Shown piece after piece: positions 1 to 8,222 of a stretch of DNA of 41,888 nt. Numbering within the stretch: position 1 is the first letter of the stretch; the number at the start of each line of letters is the position of its first letter. Both the position numbers and the translations under genes were made by a program. This DNA comes from an uncultured Eubacteriales bacterium. Lineage in GTDB: Bacteria; Bacillota; Clostridia; Oscillospirales; Butyricicoccaceae. The stretch spans positions 1-41,888 of the forward strand of contig CAJUIK010000012.1 in the NCBI GenBank assembly GCA_910585875.1, read 5' to 3'. Below the pieces are notes generated by a model that saw only the letters and a list, made by a program, of their open reading frames with translations, did no database searches and was not told the origin of the DNA.

Positions 1-3
1 CTG

Positions 4-12
4 TGTTACAAT
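4..12 (+). promoter_or_regulatory. Extended -10 promoter, probably for typA
   Basis: TGT-TACAAT fits the TGnTATAAT extended -10 pattern. Any -35 box lies outside the window. It would leave a leader of roughly 95 nt before typA, in which no clear structured element was recognised. Confidence 0.4.
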
Positions 13-114
13 AAAACCCGAGTTTTTTGACGCCGGCCGTCGCTTACAGATAGATTTCATATCGATTAAAAAACAGTTTCCCGGAACGCCGGGGCTGGTA
101 AGGAGTGATAGAGT

Positions 115-1935
115 TTGTTAAGAACAGATTTGCGCAACATCGCCATCATCGCCCACGTAGACCACGGCAAAACCACCCTGGTGGACGAGATGCTCAAGCA
201 GGGCGGCGCTTTCCGCGAAAACCAAGCCGTGCAGGATAGAGTGATGGACAACAACGCCATCGAGCGGGAGCGGGGCATCACCATATTGGCCAAAAACACC
301 TCGGTCCGCTACAAGGATGTGAAAATCAACATCATCGACACCCCGGGCCACGCGGACTTCGGCGGCGAGGTGGAGCGGGTGCTCAAGATGGTGGACGGCG
401 TGCTGCTGCTGGTGGACGCCTTCGAGGGCCCCATGCCCCAGACCCGCTTCGTGCTGCAAAAGGCCCTGGAGCTGGGCCACAAAGTCATCGTGGTCGTCAA
501 CAAGGTGGACAGGCCCGACGCCCGGCCGCTGGAAGTTGTAGACGAAGTGCTGGAGCTGCTGCTGGACCTGGACGCCACCGAAGAGCAGATTGAGTCGCCG
601 GTGATTTTCTGTTCGGGCCGCCAGGGCACCGCTTCCCTGGCGCCGGACGACGCGGGCAGCGACCTGATTCCCCTGTTTGAAACCATCCTCAGCCATATCG
701 ACCCGCCGGAATACCAGGAGGGCCCGGTGAAAGTACTGGTGTCCTCCATCGACTACAACGATTATGTGGGCCGTATCGCCATCGGCCGCATCGAGCGGGG
801 CTCTCTGCGGCAGAACCAGGAAGTGGCGGTGACGGATTACCACAACCCGGAGGTTTCCTACAAGGCCAAAATCGTCTCCATGTATCAGTTCGAGGGTCTG
901 CAGCGGGTTCCCGCCGCCGAAGCCCAGGGCGGCGATATCGTGTCCTTTTCGGGCATCTCGGGCATCAACATCGGCAACACCGTCTGCGACCCGGCGGCAG
1001 TGGAGGCCGTGCCCTTCGTCAAAATCTCCGAACCCACGGTGGAGATGATTTTCTCCGTCAACGACAGCCCCTTCGCCGGGCGGGAAGGCAAATTCGTCAC
1101 CTCCCGCCAAATTCGGGAACGGCTGATGCGGGAGCTGCTGCGGGACGTTTCCCTGCGGGTGGAGGAAACCGACAGCGCCGACGCTTTCCGGGTGTTGGGC
1201 CGGGGCGAGATGCACCTTTCCATCTTGGTGGAAAATATGCGCCGGGAGGGCTATGAGCTGCAAGTGGGCCCTCCCAAAGTGCTGTACAAAACCATCGACG
1301 GCGTGCGAAGCGAACCCATCGAACAGCTGGTGGTGGACATCCCCGAGGACGCGCTGGGCGCTGTGATGGAAAAAATGGGCGCCCGGAAGGCCGAAATGAC
1401 CCACATGACCCCCCAGGGCAGCCGAGTCCGGCTGGAATTCCTGGTTCCCTCCCGGGGCTTGTTCGGTTACCGGAACGAATTCCTGACGGACACCCGGGGC
1501 GAAGGCATCATGAACACCATTTTTCACGGTTACGAACCCTATAAGGGAGATATCGCCCGGCGGAGCACCGGCTCTCTGATCGCCTTTGAAACCGGCGAAG
1601 CCGTCACTTACGGCCTGTATAACGCCCAGGAGCGTGGAACGCTGTTCATCTCCCCCGGAACCCAGGTCTACAGCGGCATGGTGGTAGGCTACTCCCCCAA
1701 GAGCCAGGACTTGGACGTCAATGTGTGCAAAAAGAAGCACGTCACCAATATGCGGGCTTCGGGCAGCGACGAAGCCCTGCGGCTGACGCCCCCCACGACG
1801 CTCAGCCTGGACGCCAGCCTGGAGTTTCTCAGCGACGACGAGCTGCTGGAGGTGACGCCCCAAAGCCTGCGTATCCGCAAGCGGGTGCTGGACCGGGCCC
1901 AGCGCCTGCGGGAGGCCAGCAAGGGCAAAAATTAA
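115..1935 (+). CDS. typA: GTP-binding protein TypA/BipA
   Basis: Ribosome-associated translational GTPase of the EF-G-like superfamily, known to act in ribosome assembly and in stress or cold adaptation. The 606 residues match the usual TypA length. G-domain motifs are intact: AHVDHGKTT (13-21), RERGITI (51-57), DTPGH (75-79) and NKVD (129-132). EF-Tu domain-2-like, EF-G domain III/V-like and TypA-specific C-terminal regions follow. I chose the TTG start at 115 because AAGGAG (100-105) sits about 9 nt upstream and the product begins with the family-typical LRNIAIIAHVDHG. It appears monocistronic; a separate promoter precedes the next gene. Confidence 0.95.
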   Translation: MLRTDLRNIAIIAHVDHGKTTLVDEMLKQGGAFRENQAVQDRVMDNNAIERERGITILAKNTSVRYKDVKINIIDTPGHADFGGEVERVLKMVDGVLLLVDAFEGPMPQTRFVLQKALELGHKVIVVVNKVDRPDARPLEVVDEVLELLLDLDATEEQIESPVIFCSGRQGTASLAPDDAGSDLIPLFETILSHIDPPEYQEGPVKVLVSSIDYNDYVGRIAIGRIERGSLRQNQEVAVTDYHNPEVSYKAKIVSMYQFEGLQRVPAAEAQGGDIVSFSGISGINIGNTVCDPAAVEAVPFVKISEPTVEMIFSVNDSPFAGREGKFVTSRQIRERLMRELLRDVSLRVEETDSADAFRVLGRGEMHLSILVENMRREGYELQVGPPKVLYKTIDGVRSEPIEQLVVDIPEDALGAVMEKMGARKAEMTHMTPQGSRVRLEFLVPSRGLFGYRNEFLTDTRGEGIMNTIFHGYEPYKGDIARRSTGSLIAFETGEAVTYGLYNAQERGTLFISPGTQVYSGMVVGYSPKSQDLDVNVCKKKHVTNMRASGSDEALRLTPPTTLSLDASLEFLSDDELLEVTPQSLRIRKRVLDRAQRLREASKGKN

Positions 1936-1950
1936 AGGGCGGATTCTGCC

Positions 1951-1970
1951 TGCAAAAACAAATTTTTGCA
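1951..1970 (+). repeat. AT-rich inverted repeat after typA
   Basis: TGCAAAAA and TTTTTGCA form an 8-bp perfect stem with a 4-nt loop, 15 nt after the typA stop. The 3' arm carries the T-run, so it could be a weak terminator, but the stem has few GC pairs. Confidence 0.3.
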
Positions 1971-2010
1971 AAGCAAAATGAAATTGAGACTTTCTTTTAT
2001 TAAGAAAAAC

Positions 2011-2019
2011 TGTTATACT
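2011..2019 (+). promoter_or_regulatory. Extended -10 promoter of the Lrp-type gene
   Basis: TGT-TATACT is a good extended -10 element. No good -35 hexamer lies 16-18 bp upstream; TTGAGA at 1984-1989 is too far, at 24 bp. The following leader is about 55 nt. Confidence 0.5.
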
Positions 2020-2079
2020 GAAACCAGCGAGAAGGTTTGCAAGACCGACGGCAATTCACAGCGAAGCGGGGAACGAACT

Positions 2080-2538
2080 ATGGACGAGATCGACAAAAAA
2101 ATCCTCTCCCTCTTGACGGAAAACGCCCGCATCCCTCTCAAACAGATCGCCGCCCAGGTGTTTTTGTCGCCGCCGGCGGTTTCCTCCCGCATCGAGCGGC
2201 TGGAGCGGAGCGGCGTTATCACCGGTTACCGGGCTTCTGTGGCGCCGGAAAAGCTGGGGTACCATATTGTGGCCTTTATCAACGTCGTGCTGCACCCGGA
2301 GCGCCAACAGGATTTTTGCGGCTGCGTCCAGCAGTCCCCCTATGTGACGGAGTGTTACCATGTGGCGGGCTCCTTTTCGATGCTCATCAAGGCCTGTTTT
2401 CCCGATACCCATCGGATGGATTCTTTTATGGCCCGCATCCAGAAATTCGGGGAAACCCAGACTCAGATTGTCTTTTCCTCTGTGATCGAGCGCCGGGAGC
2501 CTGGGCTGACGCCCCCTCCGCCCTCCCAATCCCAATAG
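2080..2538 (+). CDS. Lrp/AsnC family transcriptional regulator
   Basis: A 152-residue protein with the classic two-part Lrp layout. The N-terminal helix-turn-helix (about 1-50) starts MDEIDKKILSLLTENARIPL and contains the recognition region SPPAVSSRIERLE. A C-terminal RAM ligand-binding/oligomerisation domain (about 60-140) includes VTECYHVAGSFSMLIKA. Such proteins usually sense amino acids, but the ligand cannot be read from sequence. The frame is open further upstream. I chose the ATG at 2080 because it gives the standard family N-terminus and follows a GCGGGG sequence. It is flanked by typA and recJ, each with its own promoter, so it looks like a single-gene unit. Confidence 0.9.
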   Translation: MDEIDKKILSLLTENARIPLKQIAAQVFLSPPAVSSRIERLERSGVITGYRASVAPEKLGYHIVAFINVVLHPERQQDFCGCVQQSPYVTECYHVAGSFSMLIKACFPDTHRMDSFMARIQKFGETQTQIVFSSVIERREPGLTPPPPSQSQ

Positions 2539-2544
2539 GATACC

Positions 2545-2617
2545 CAGGGCCGCGGCCCTGTTCCGCGCCCCGTCCGCCCGACGCCGCTCTTGCAGGCCGC
2601 CGCGCAGACGGGGCGCG
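2545..2617 (+). repeat. GC-rich palindrome plus 11-bp inverted repeat
   Basis: The region between the Lrp-type gene and recJ holds a perfect 16-bp palindrome (CAGGGCCGCGGCCCTG, 2545-2560). It is followed by an 11-bp perfect inverted repeat (CGCGCCCCGTC at 2564-2574, GACGGGGCGCG at 2607-2617) with a 32-nt loop. There is no real U-tract, so an intrinsic terminator is uncertain. The structure may end the upstream transcript before the recJ promoter. Confidence 0.5.
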
Positions 2618-2646
2618 CGCTTTATGCCCGCCTGGGGCAAGCCCGG

Positions 2647-2675
2647 TTGCCGCAGAGGAGCAAACTTGATATAAT
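2647..2675 (+). promoter_or_regulatory. recJ promoter
   Basis: TTGCCG, a 17-bp spacer and TATAAT, with a TGA triplet making an extended -10. It starts transcription about 75 nt before the chosen recJ start codon. Confidence 0.7.
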
Positions 2676-2756
2676 ACCTTTTACCACTCTGGCCGGCGGA
2701 TGAAAAAGCGCGTCCGCTTTGTCCGCCGACCTCAAAACCATTTCTGGAGAAACGCG

Positions 2757-4841
2757 ATGAAAAAGAAACTGTGGAAAATCGCTCAGGCCCAGCCCGAGCA
2801 GGCGGCGCTGCTCCAGCGGGAGCTGGGCCTCTCCCCCTTGGCGGCTTCGGCTCTGGCCGCCCGGGGGATCTGGGGCCGACAGGCCCGGGAATTTTTAGAC
2901 GCCTCCTTGGATCGTTTGGGGGACCCTTTCCTGCTGGCGGATATGGACAAGGCCGCGGCGGAAACCCGCCGGGCTCTGGACTCCGGCGATAAAATCGCCG
3001 TTTACGGCGATTACGACGTGGACGGCGTCACCGGTGCCGCCCTGTTGATGCGGTATCTCCGCTCTCAGGGGGCGGACTGCCTCTATTATATCCCCGACCG
3101 TATCAGCGAAGGATACGGCCTCAACCGGGCCGCCGTCCGGCGGCTGGCGGAGGCGGGCTGCAAGCTGATGATCACCGTGGATTCCGGCATCACCGCCATC
3201 GATGAAATTGCATACGCCGCCAGCTTAGGCATGGGGTCTGTGGTGACGGACCATCACGAATGTATGGACCGGCTTCCCCCGGCCTTGGCCGTGGTCAATC
3301 CCCGCCGGCCCGATTCCCCCTATCCCTTTCGGGAGCTGGCCGGGGTGGGAGTGGCTTTCAAGCTGATCTGCGCCCTGGAAAAAGACCGCCCCCTGGAAGA
3401 GCTGATGGCTGAATACGCGGATATTGTGGCCATCGGCACAGTGGCGGACGTGATGCCTTTGGTTGGGGAAAACCGGACCATCGTGTCCCAGGGCCTGCGC
3501 CAGCTGGAGCACACCAGAAACCAGGGCTTGCGGATGCTCATGCAAAAGCTGGGCTTGGATCCTTCCGCCGTCAGCGCCAACGCCGTGGGCTTCACTATGG
3601 CGCCCCGGATCAACGCCGCCGGCCGCATGGGCGGCGCCGGGCAGGCGGCGGAGCTCTTTTTGACAGAGGACCCCCGCGAGGCCATGACCTTGGCGGAGAA
3701 TCTTTGCGAGCTGAACCGCCGGCGGCAGCAAGAGGAAAACGATATTTTCCAGCAGATCGTCGGCCGGCTGGACGGCCAGTTCGATCCCCGGCGGGACAAA
3801 GCTCTGGTCCTCTGGGGCGAAAACTGGCATAACGGCGTCGTCGGCATCGTGGCCTCCCGCTTGGCCGACCGCTACGGCGCCCCCGCCGTGTTGATTTCCC
3901 TGGACGGCGACCAGGGCAAGGGCTCGGGCCGCAGCGTCCCCGGCTTCAATCTCTACGCCGCCCTGGAAAGCTGCGGCGGATTGTTGGAAAAATACGGCGG
4001 ACACGAGCTGGCGGCGGGGCTGACGATCCGGCGGGAAAACCTGGAGGATTTCCGCCGGGAACTGCTGGGCTATGCCGCCAACCGGCTGGACCAGGAGCAG
4101 ATCCAGCCCTCTGTGGCGGTGGACTGCCTGGCCGAGCCCAGCCAGCTCTCTCTGTCCTCGGTGCAGTCTCTCTCCGCCTTGGAGCCCTTTGGCATGGGCA
4201 ACCCCCAGCCCGTTTTCTATATGAGGGAAATGACGGTGGAGGAAATCACCCCCATCAGCCAGGATCGGCATATCAAACTCCAGCTCTCCAAAGAAGGCCA
4301 AACCTTTTTCGCCTTTCTCTTCGGCGTGGGCAGCGCCAGCTGTCCCTTCCTCTGCGGGGACCGAATCGACGCCGCCTTTTCCGCCGAAATCAACCGATAT
4401 CGAGGCCGTCAGAGCGTTCAGCTGGTGCTCAAAGACGCCGTTTGGTCCCAGGAGGAGGACCAGCGGGACCGCCAATCGACAGAGCTTTACCAGACCTTTT
4501 GCCGGGGCGAGCTGAAAGACCCCGCTTCGGCGCTGAGTCTCCGCCCTGTCCGGGAAGATCTGGTGGCTGTGTTCCGCCATGTCAAAGCCCGGGCCCGTCA
4601 GGGGCGGATGCGGGTTTTGCCCCGCTCCCTTTATCGGCAGATCCGCTATGAATCCGCCCGGCCCATGAACCTGGGCAAGCTGCTGATCTGCCTGGATATT
4701 TTTCAGGAATTCGATATTTTTGATTGTTCCCCTGTCGGGGATGAAATCGATATCGCCGTGCTGAACCGCCAAGGCAAGGCGGATATCAACGGCTCCAAAA
4801 TCTTAAAAAAGCTGGCGGAAGCCGGCAAATCCGAGGGATAG
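2757..4841 (+). CDS. recJ: Single-stranded-DNA-specific exonuclease RecJ
   Basis: 5'-3' single-strand exonuclease of recombination and mismatch/base-excision repair. The 694 residues carry the DHH-phosphoesterase motifs: DYDVDG (85-90), TDHHE around 164-168 (the DHH triad), AAGRMG, then the DHHA1 motif GGHELAAG near 413-420 and a C-terminal OB-like region. An in-frame ATG at 2700 exists. I prefer ATG 2757 because TGGAGA lies 7-8 nt upstream and the product then starts at the expected family position. It is followed 15 nt later by rel, an arrangement common in Firmicutes, and the two are probably co-transcribed. Confidence 0.93.
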   Translation: MKKKLWKIAQAQPEQAALLQRELGLSPLAASALAARGIWGRQAREFLDASLDRLGDPFLLADMDKAAAETRRALDSGDKIAVYGDYDVDGVTGAALLMRYLRSQGADCLYYIPDRISEGYGLNRAAVRRLAEAGCKLMITVDSGITAIDEIAYAASLGMGSVVTDHHECMDRLPPALAVVNPRRPDSPYPFRELAGVGVAFKLICALEKDRPLEELMAEYADIVAIGTVADVMPLVGENRTIVSQGLRQLEHTRNQGLRMLMQKLGLDPSAVSANAVGFTMAPRINAAGRMGGAGQAAELFLTEDPREAMTLAENLCELNRRRQQEENDIFQQIVGRLDGQFDPRRDKALVLWGENWHNGVVGIVASRLADRYGAPAVLISLDGDQGKGSGRSVPGFNLYAALESCGGLLEKYGGHELAAGLTIRRENLEDFRRELLGYAANRLDQEQIQPSVAVDCLAEPSQLSLSSVQSLSALEPFGMGNPQPVFYMREMTVEEITPISQDRHIKLQLSKEGQTFFAFLFGVGSASCPFLCGDRIDAAFSAEINRYRGRQSVQLVLKDAVWSQEEDQRDRQSTELYQTFCRGELKDPASALSLRPVREDLVAVFRHVKARARQGRMRVLPRSLYRQIRYESARPMNLGKLLICLDIFQEFDIFDCSPVGDEIDIAVLNRQGKADINGSKILKKLAEAGKSEG

Positions 4842-4856
4842 AGCAGGTGATTACAG

Positions 4857-7097
4857 ATGAAGGAACCCCAGATGAAGACGGAAATTTTTGAAACGGAGGC
4901 GGCCAAACCCCAAGCGCCGGGACCGGACGAAACCGATTACAGCCTGGAAACGCTGCTGACTAAGGTCAAAGAGCACTCCCCTCTCTCTGATATGGAGAAA
5001 ATTAAAAAAGCCTATTACTATGCGGAAGAAGCCCACCAGGGCCAGAAACGCCGCAGCGGCGAACCCTATTTCATCCATCCCGTGACGGTGGCGGGCATTC
5101 TGGCGGAGCTGGGCATGGACACCGATTCCATTGTGTCCGGCCTGCTCCACGACGTGCTGGAGGACACCGAAGCCACCTACGCCATGGTAGAGAAGGAATT
5201 CGGCCGCTCTGTGGCGGATTTGGTCAACGGCGTCACCCGACTGGGCAAAATCGCTTACAGCAGCAAAGAAGAATCCCAAATGGAAGACCTGCGCAAGATG
5301 TTTATCGCCATGGCTCGGGATATTCGGGTCATCATCATCAAGCTGGCCGACCGGCTGCACAACGCCCGGACTTTCTGCTTTCTCTCCGAACAGAAAGCCC
5401 GGGATAAATCCCTGGAAACCATGGAAATCTACGCCCCCCTGGCCCATCGGCTGGGCATCGACAACATCAAGTGCGAACTGGAAGACATCTGTATCAAATA
5501 TCTGGACCCGGTGGGCTACGGCTATATCATGGAGGAGATGGAGGGCAAAACCGACGAATACGAGGAGTTTTTGCAGCGGGTGCGGCTGCGCATCAGCGAA
5601 AAGCTGCAAAGCGCCGGCATCGCCTGCGATATGAAAGCCCGGGTCAAACACGTCTACAGTATTTACCGCAAAATGTATATCCAGAACCTCAATTTTTCTG
5701 AGATGTACGATATCTGCGCTGTGCGGGTGATCGTGGAAAAGCTCACCGACTGCTACAATGTATTGGGCTTTGTCCACGACCTGTACCGCCCCATTCCGGG
5801 CCGGTTCAAGGATTACATCAGCAACCCCAAACCCAACGGCTATCAATCGCTGCACACTGTGGCCATTGGCCGGGAGGGCATCCCCTTCGAGGTGCAGATC
5901 CGCACCCGGGAAATGGACCAGATGGCGGAATACGGCGTCGCGGCCCACTGGAAATACAAAGACGGCCTGAAGGGCAAGCAGAACGAGCAGACCTTCGCCT
6001 GGGTCCGCCAGCTGTTGGAATCCCAGCAGGACACCCAAGCGGAAGATTTTATCAAAAACATCAAGGTGGATCTGTTCAGCGAAGACGTCTTTGTTTTCAC
6101 CCCCAAGGGCGATATCATCAATTTGCCTGCGGGCGCTACCCCAATCGATTTCGCCTATGCCATTCACTCCGCCGTGGGCAACCGCATGACGGGCGCCAAG
6201 GTCAACGGCCGGCTGGTTCCCATCGATTATGAGCTGAAAACCGGCGAAATTGTGGAAGTGGTCACCTCGAAAGAGACCAACGGCCCCGGCCGGGATTGGC
6301 TCAACTTGGCCAAGACGGCAGAAGCCCGCAACAAAATCAAGCAGTGGTTCAAAAAAGAGCGGCGGGAGGAAAACATCCAGCAGGGCCAGGCCGCCTTGGA
6401 GCGGGAGCTGAAAATCGCCCTGCTTTATCACGATTTCCAGAAGGAAGAGGTCTTCGGCCCGGTGATCCACCGCTTCAACTTCAGCGCCTTAGAAGACCTG
6501 TACGCCAGCATTGGCTACGGCGGCGTTTCCTGCGCCAAGGTGATGATCAAAATCCAGGAGGAAATGGAGCGGCTCAACCGGCAAAAGATCAAAACCGAAG
6601 ACCCCAAGACGATGCTTCAGAAAAAACGGGCCGTCAGCGACAGCGGCGTCATTGTGGAAGGCGTGGACAACTGCCTGGTCAAATTCTCCAAATGCTGCAC
6701 TCCCATCCCTGGCGACAACATCGTAGGCTTCGTCACTCGGGGCTACGGCGTGTCCATTCACCGCACGGAATGCGCCAACGTGGCCAAAGGCATGGAAAAT
6801 ACCGAGGAATACGGCCGCTGGGTTCGGGTTTCCTGGGATTCGGAGACCAAGTTCAAATTCAGCACTGGCATCCGCATCAAGGCCAAGGCCCAGGTGGGAA
6901 TGCTGGCGGATATCATGCAGATTTTCAGCGTGATGAAAATCAACGTCACAGAAATGAACGTGCGGGATATCGCCGGCCTGGGCAACTATTTCTGCACTCT
7001 GGAAGTCAAGGACCGGGAGCAGCTGGAAAGCATCCTCAACCGGGTGCGCAAGGTCAACGGGGTGGTGGAAGCCGCCCGCATTATGGAAGGAAAATAG
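4857..7097 (+). CDS. rel: Bifunctional (p)ppGpp synthetase/hydrolase Rel
   Basis: Makes and degrades the stringent-response alarmone (p)ppGpp. The 746 residues show the full long-RSH layout. The HD hydrolase domain carries H74, the HD pair in LLHDVLEDT (H98-D99) and KLADRLHNART. The synthetase domain has PIPGRFKDYIS and NGYQSLHT (about 327-334). TGS (about 410-470) contains VFTPKGDIINLPAGATPIDF. The zinc-finger/CC region includes CCTPIPGD near 612, and a C-terminal ACT domain lies at about 665-740. Intact hydrolase and synthetase motifs suggest both activities. AGGTGA lies 6 nt before the ATG. Ten bases separate it from dtd. Confidence 0.96.
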   Translation: MKEPQMKTEIFETEAAKPQAPGPDETDYSLETLLTKVKEHSPLSDMEKIKKAYYYAEEAHQGQKRRSGEPYFIHPVTVAGILAELGMDTDSIVSGLLHDVLEDTEATYAMVEKEFGRSVADLVNGVTRLGKIAYSSKEESQMEDLRKMFIAMARDIRVIIIKLADRLHNARTFCFLSEQKARDKSLETMEIYAPLAHRLGIDNIKCELEDICIKYLDPVGYGYIMEEMEGKTDEYEEFLQRVRLRISEKLQSAGIACDMKARVKHVYSIYRKMYIQNLNFSEMYDICAVRVIVEKLTDCYNVLGFVHDLYRPIPGRFKDYISNPKPNGYQSLHTVAIGREGIPFEVQIRTREMDQMAEYGVAAHWKYKDGLKGKQNEQTFAWVRQLLESQQDTQAEDFIKNIKVDLFSEDVFVFTPKGDIINLPAGATPIDFAYAIHSAVGNRMTGAKVNGRLVPIDYELKTGEIVEVVTSKETNGPGRDWLNLAKTAEARNKIKQWFKKERREENIQQGQAALERELKIALLYHDFQKEEVFGPVIHRFNFSALEDLYASIGYGGVSCAKVMIKIQEEMERLNRQKIKTEDPKTMLQKKRAVSDSGVIVEGVDNCLVKFSKCCTPIPGDNIVGFVTRGYGVSIHRTECANVAKGMENTEEYGRWVRVSWDSETKFKFSTGIRIKAKAQVGMLADIMQIFSVMKINVTEMNVRDIAGLGNYFCTLEVKDREQLESILNRVRKVNGVVEAARIMEGK

Positions 7098-7107
7098 GGG
7101 GGATTTC

Positions 7108-7569
7108 ATGCGCGCAGTGGTAATCCGAACCAGCGGCGCCTCTTTGACAGCCGACGGCCAGCCTCGGGGGAAAATCGACCAGGGGTTGGTTGTGCTGCTG
7201 GGCGTTACCCACGGCGACGGGCCGGAACAGGCCGTCTATCTGGCGGAAAAATGCGCCCGGCTCCGAATTTTTGAAGATGAAAACAGCAAACTCAACCTGT
7301 CGCTGGCCGACGTGGGCGGCAGGATGATGGTAGTATCCAATTTCACCCTGTACGCCGATTGCTCCCACGGCCGGCGGCCGGATTTTCTGGCCGCCGCCAA
7401 GCCGGCCCAATCCCAGCCTCTCTACGAGCGGTTTTTGGCTGAGCTGGACCGGCTGGAGGTCCCTTATTGCAGCGGCGTTTTTGGGGCGGATATGAAAATC
7501 GACCATGTGAACGACGGGCCTGTGACCATCATCATGGACACCGACCAAATGATGAAAAAGAAGGGATGA
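7108..7569 (+). CDS. dtd: D-aminoacyl-tRNA deacylase
   Basis: Removes D-amino acids (and glycine from mischarged tRNA-Ala) from tRNA, a chiral proofreading step. The 153 residues align along their length with Dtd: an N-terminal MRAVVIRTSGASLT, the catalytic segment FTLYAD followed by GRRPDF, FGADM, and the cross-subunit Gly-cisPro motif in NDGPVT. One oddity is that the usual SQ before FTLY is SN here. GGGGGA (7097-7102) lies about 5 nt upstream of the ATG. The stop overlaps a possible ATG of the next gene (ATGA). Pairing with rel is standard in Clostridia. Confidence 0.93.
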   Translation: MRAVVIRTSGASLTADGQPRGKIDQGLVVLLGVTHGDGPEQAVYLAEKCARLRIFEDENSKLNLSLADVGGRMMVVSNFTLYADCSHGRRPDFLAAAKPAQSQPLYERFLAELDRLEVPYCSGVFGADMKIDHVNDGPVTIIMDTDQMMKKKG

Positions 7570-7574
7570 AGCCC

Positions 7575-8222
7575 ATGAAAATCGAAGCGCTGCGGGTGGG
7601 GCCCCTGGCCACCAACTGCTATCTGCTGGGGGACGAAGACAGCGGCCTGTGCGCCGTTATCGACCCCGGCGCCCAGTGCCAGAAGAAGATTCTGCCCGCT
7701 CTGGGGCAATTCGGCATGAAATGCGCCATGATCCTGCTGACTCACGGCCATTACGACCATATTATGGCCCTGAGAGATTTGAAGGACGCTGTCGGCGCGC
7801 CCATTTATATCCATGAAAAGGACGCCCATATGCTGACAGAGGAATATCTGCGGGGCTGGAAGGCCGCGGCGGCCCAGGGGTACCGGCAGGCGCTGGCCGA
7901 CAACCTGCTGCGGGATGGGGATACAATTGCTCTGGGCAAGCTGGAAATCGCCGTCCTCAACACCCCGGGACACACCCCGGGCTCCTGCGTCTACTTGTGT
8001 CAGGACGCCATGTTCGCCGGGGACACCCTGTTTCGAGGGGGCTGCGGCCGGTGGGACCTGGACGGCGGCAGCATGGAGCAGATGCAGGACAGCCTGCGCC
8101 GCTTGGCGGCTCTGCCCGACTGCCGGGTTTTCCCCGGCCACGACGCCGCCACAACCCTGGAAACCGAGCGGCAGACCAACCCCTATCTGATACAGGCCGT
8201 CAACCATGCAGATCGTCATTGA
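7575..8222 (+). CDS. MBL-fold hydrolase, glyoxalase II-like
   Basis: A 215-residue metallo-beta-lactamase-fold hydrolase, YcbL/GloB-like. Metal ligands are all visible: THGHYDH (H57, H59, D61, H62), GHTPGS (H133), GDTLF (D150) and PGHD (H189). It is short and lacks the GloB C-terminal substrate domain, so the true thioester or other substrate is unknown. Two in-frame starts exist. ATG 7566 overlaps the dtd stop as ATGA but has AAGGG directly against it. ATG 7575 has AAGGG at 9 nt and I prefer it. The 3' end overlaps hemZ by 17 bp, which suggests translational coupling in the rel-dtd-MBL-hemZ unit. Confidence 0.88.
   Translation: MKIEALRVGPLATNCYLLGDEDSGLCAVIDPGAQCQKKILPALGQFGMKCAMILLTHGHYDHIMALRDLKDAVGAPIYIHEKDAHMLTEEYLRGWKAAAAQGYRQALADNLLRDGDTIALGKLEIAVLNTPGHTPGSCVYLCQDAMFAGDTLFRGGCGRWDLDGGSMEQMQDSLRRLAALPDCRVFPGHDAATTLETERQTNPYLIQAVNHADRH

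Noticed and set aside
118..1971. Long open frame of over 600 codons on the - strand opposite typA
   Set aside because: It mirrors the codon structure of a certain gene, has low-complexity His/Gln/Gly-rich content and no family features; a GC-rich shadow.
2700..2756. Upstream ATG start for recJ adding 19 basic residues
   Set aside because: No family counterpart for the extension, and the downstream ATG has a properly spaced ribosome site.
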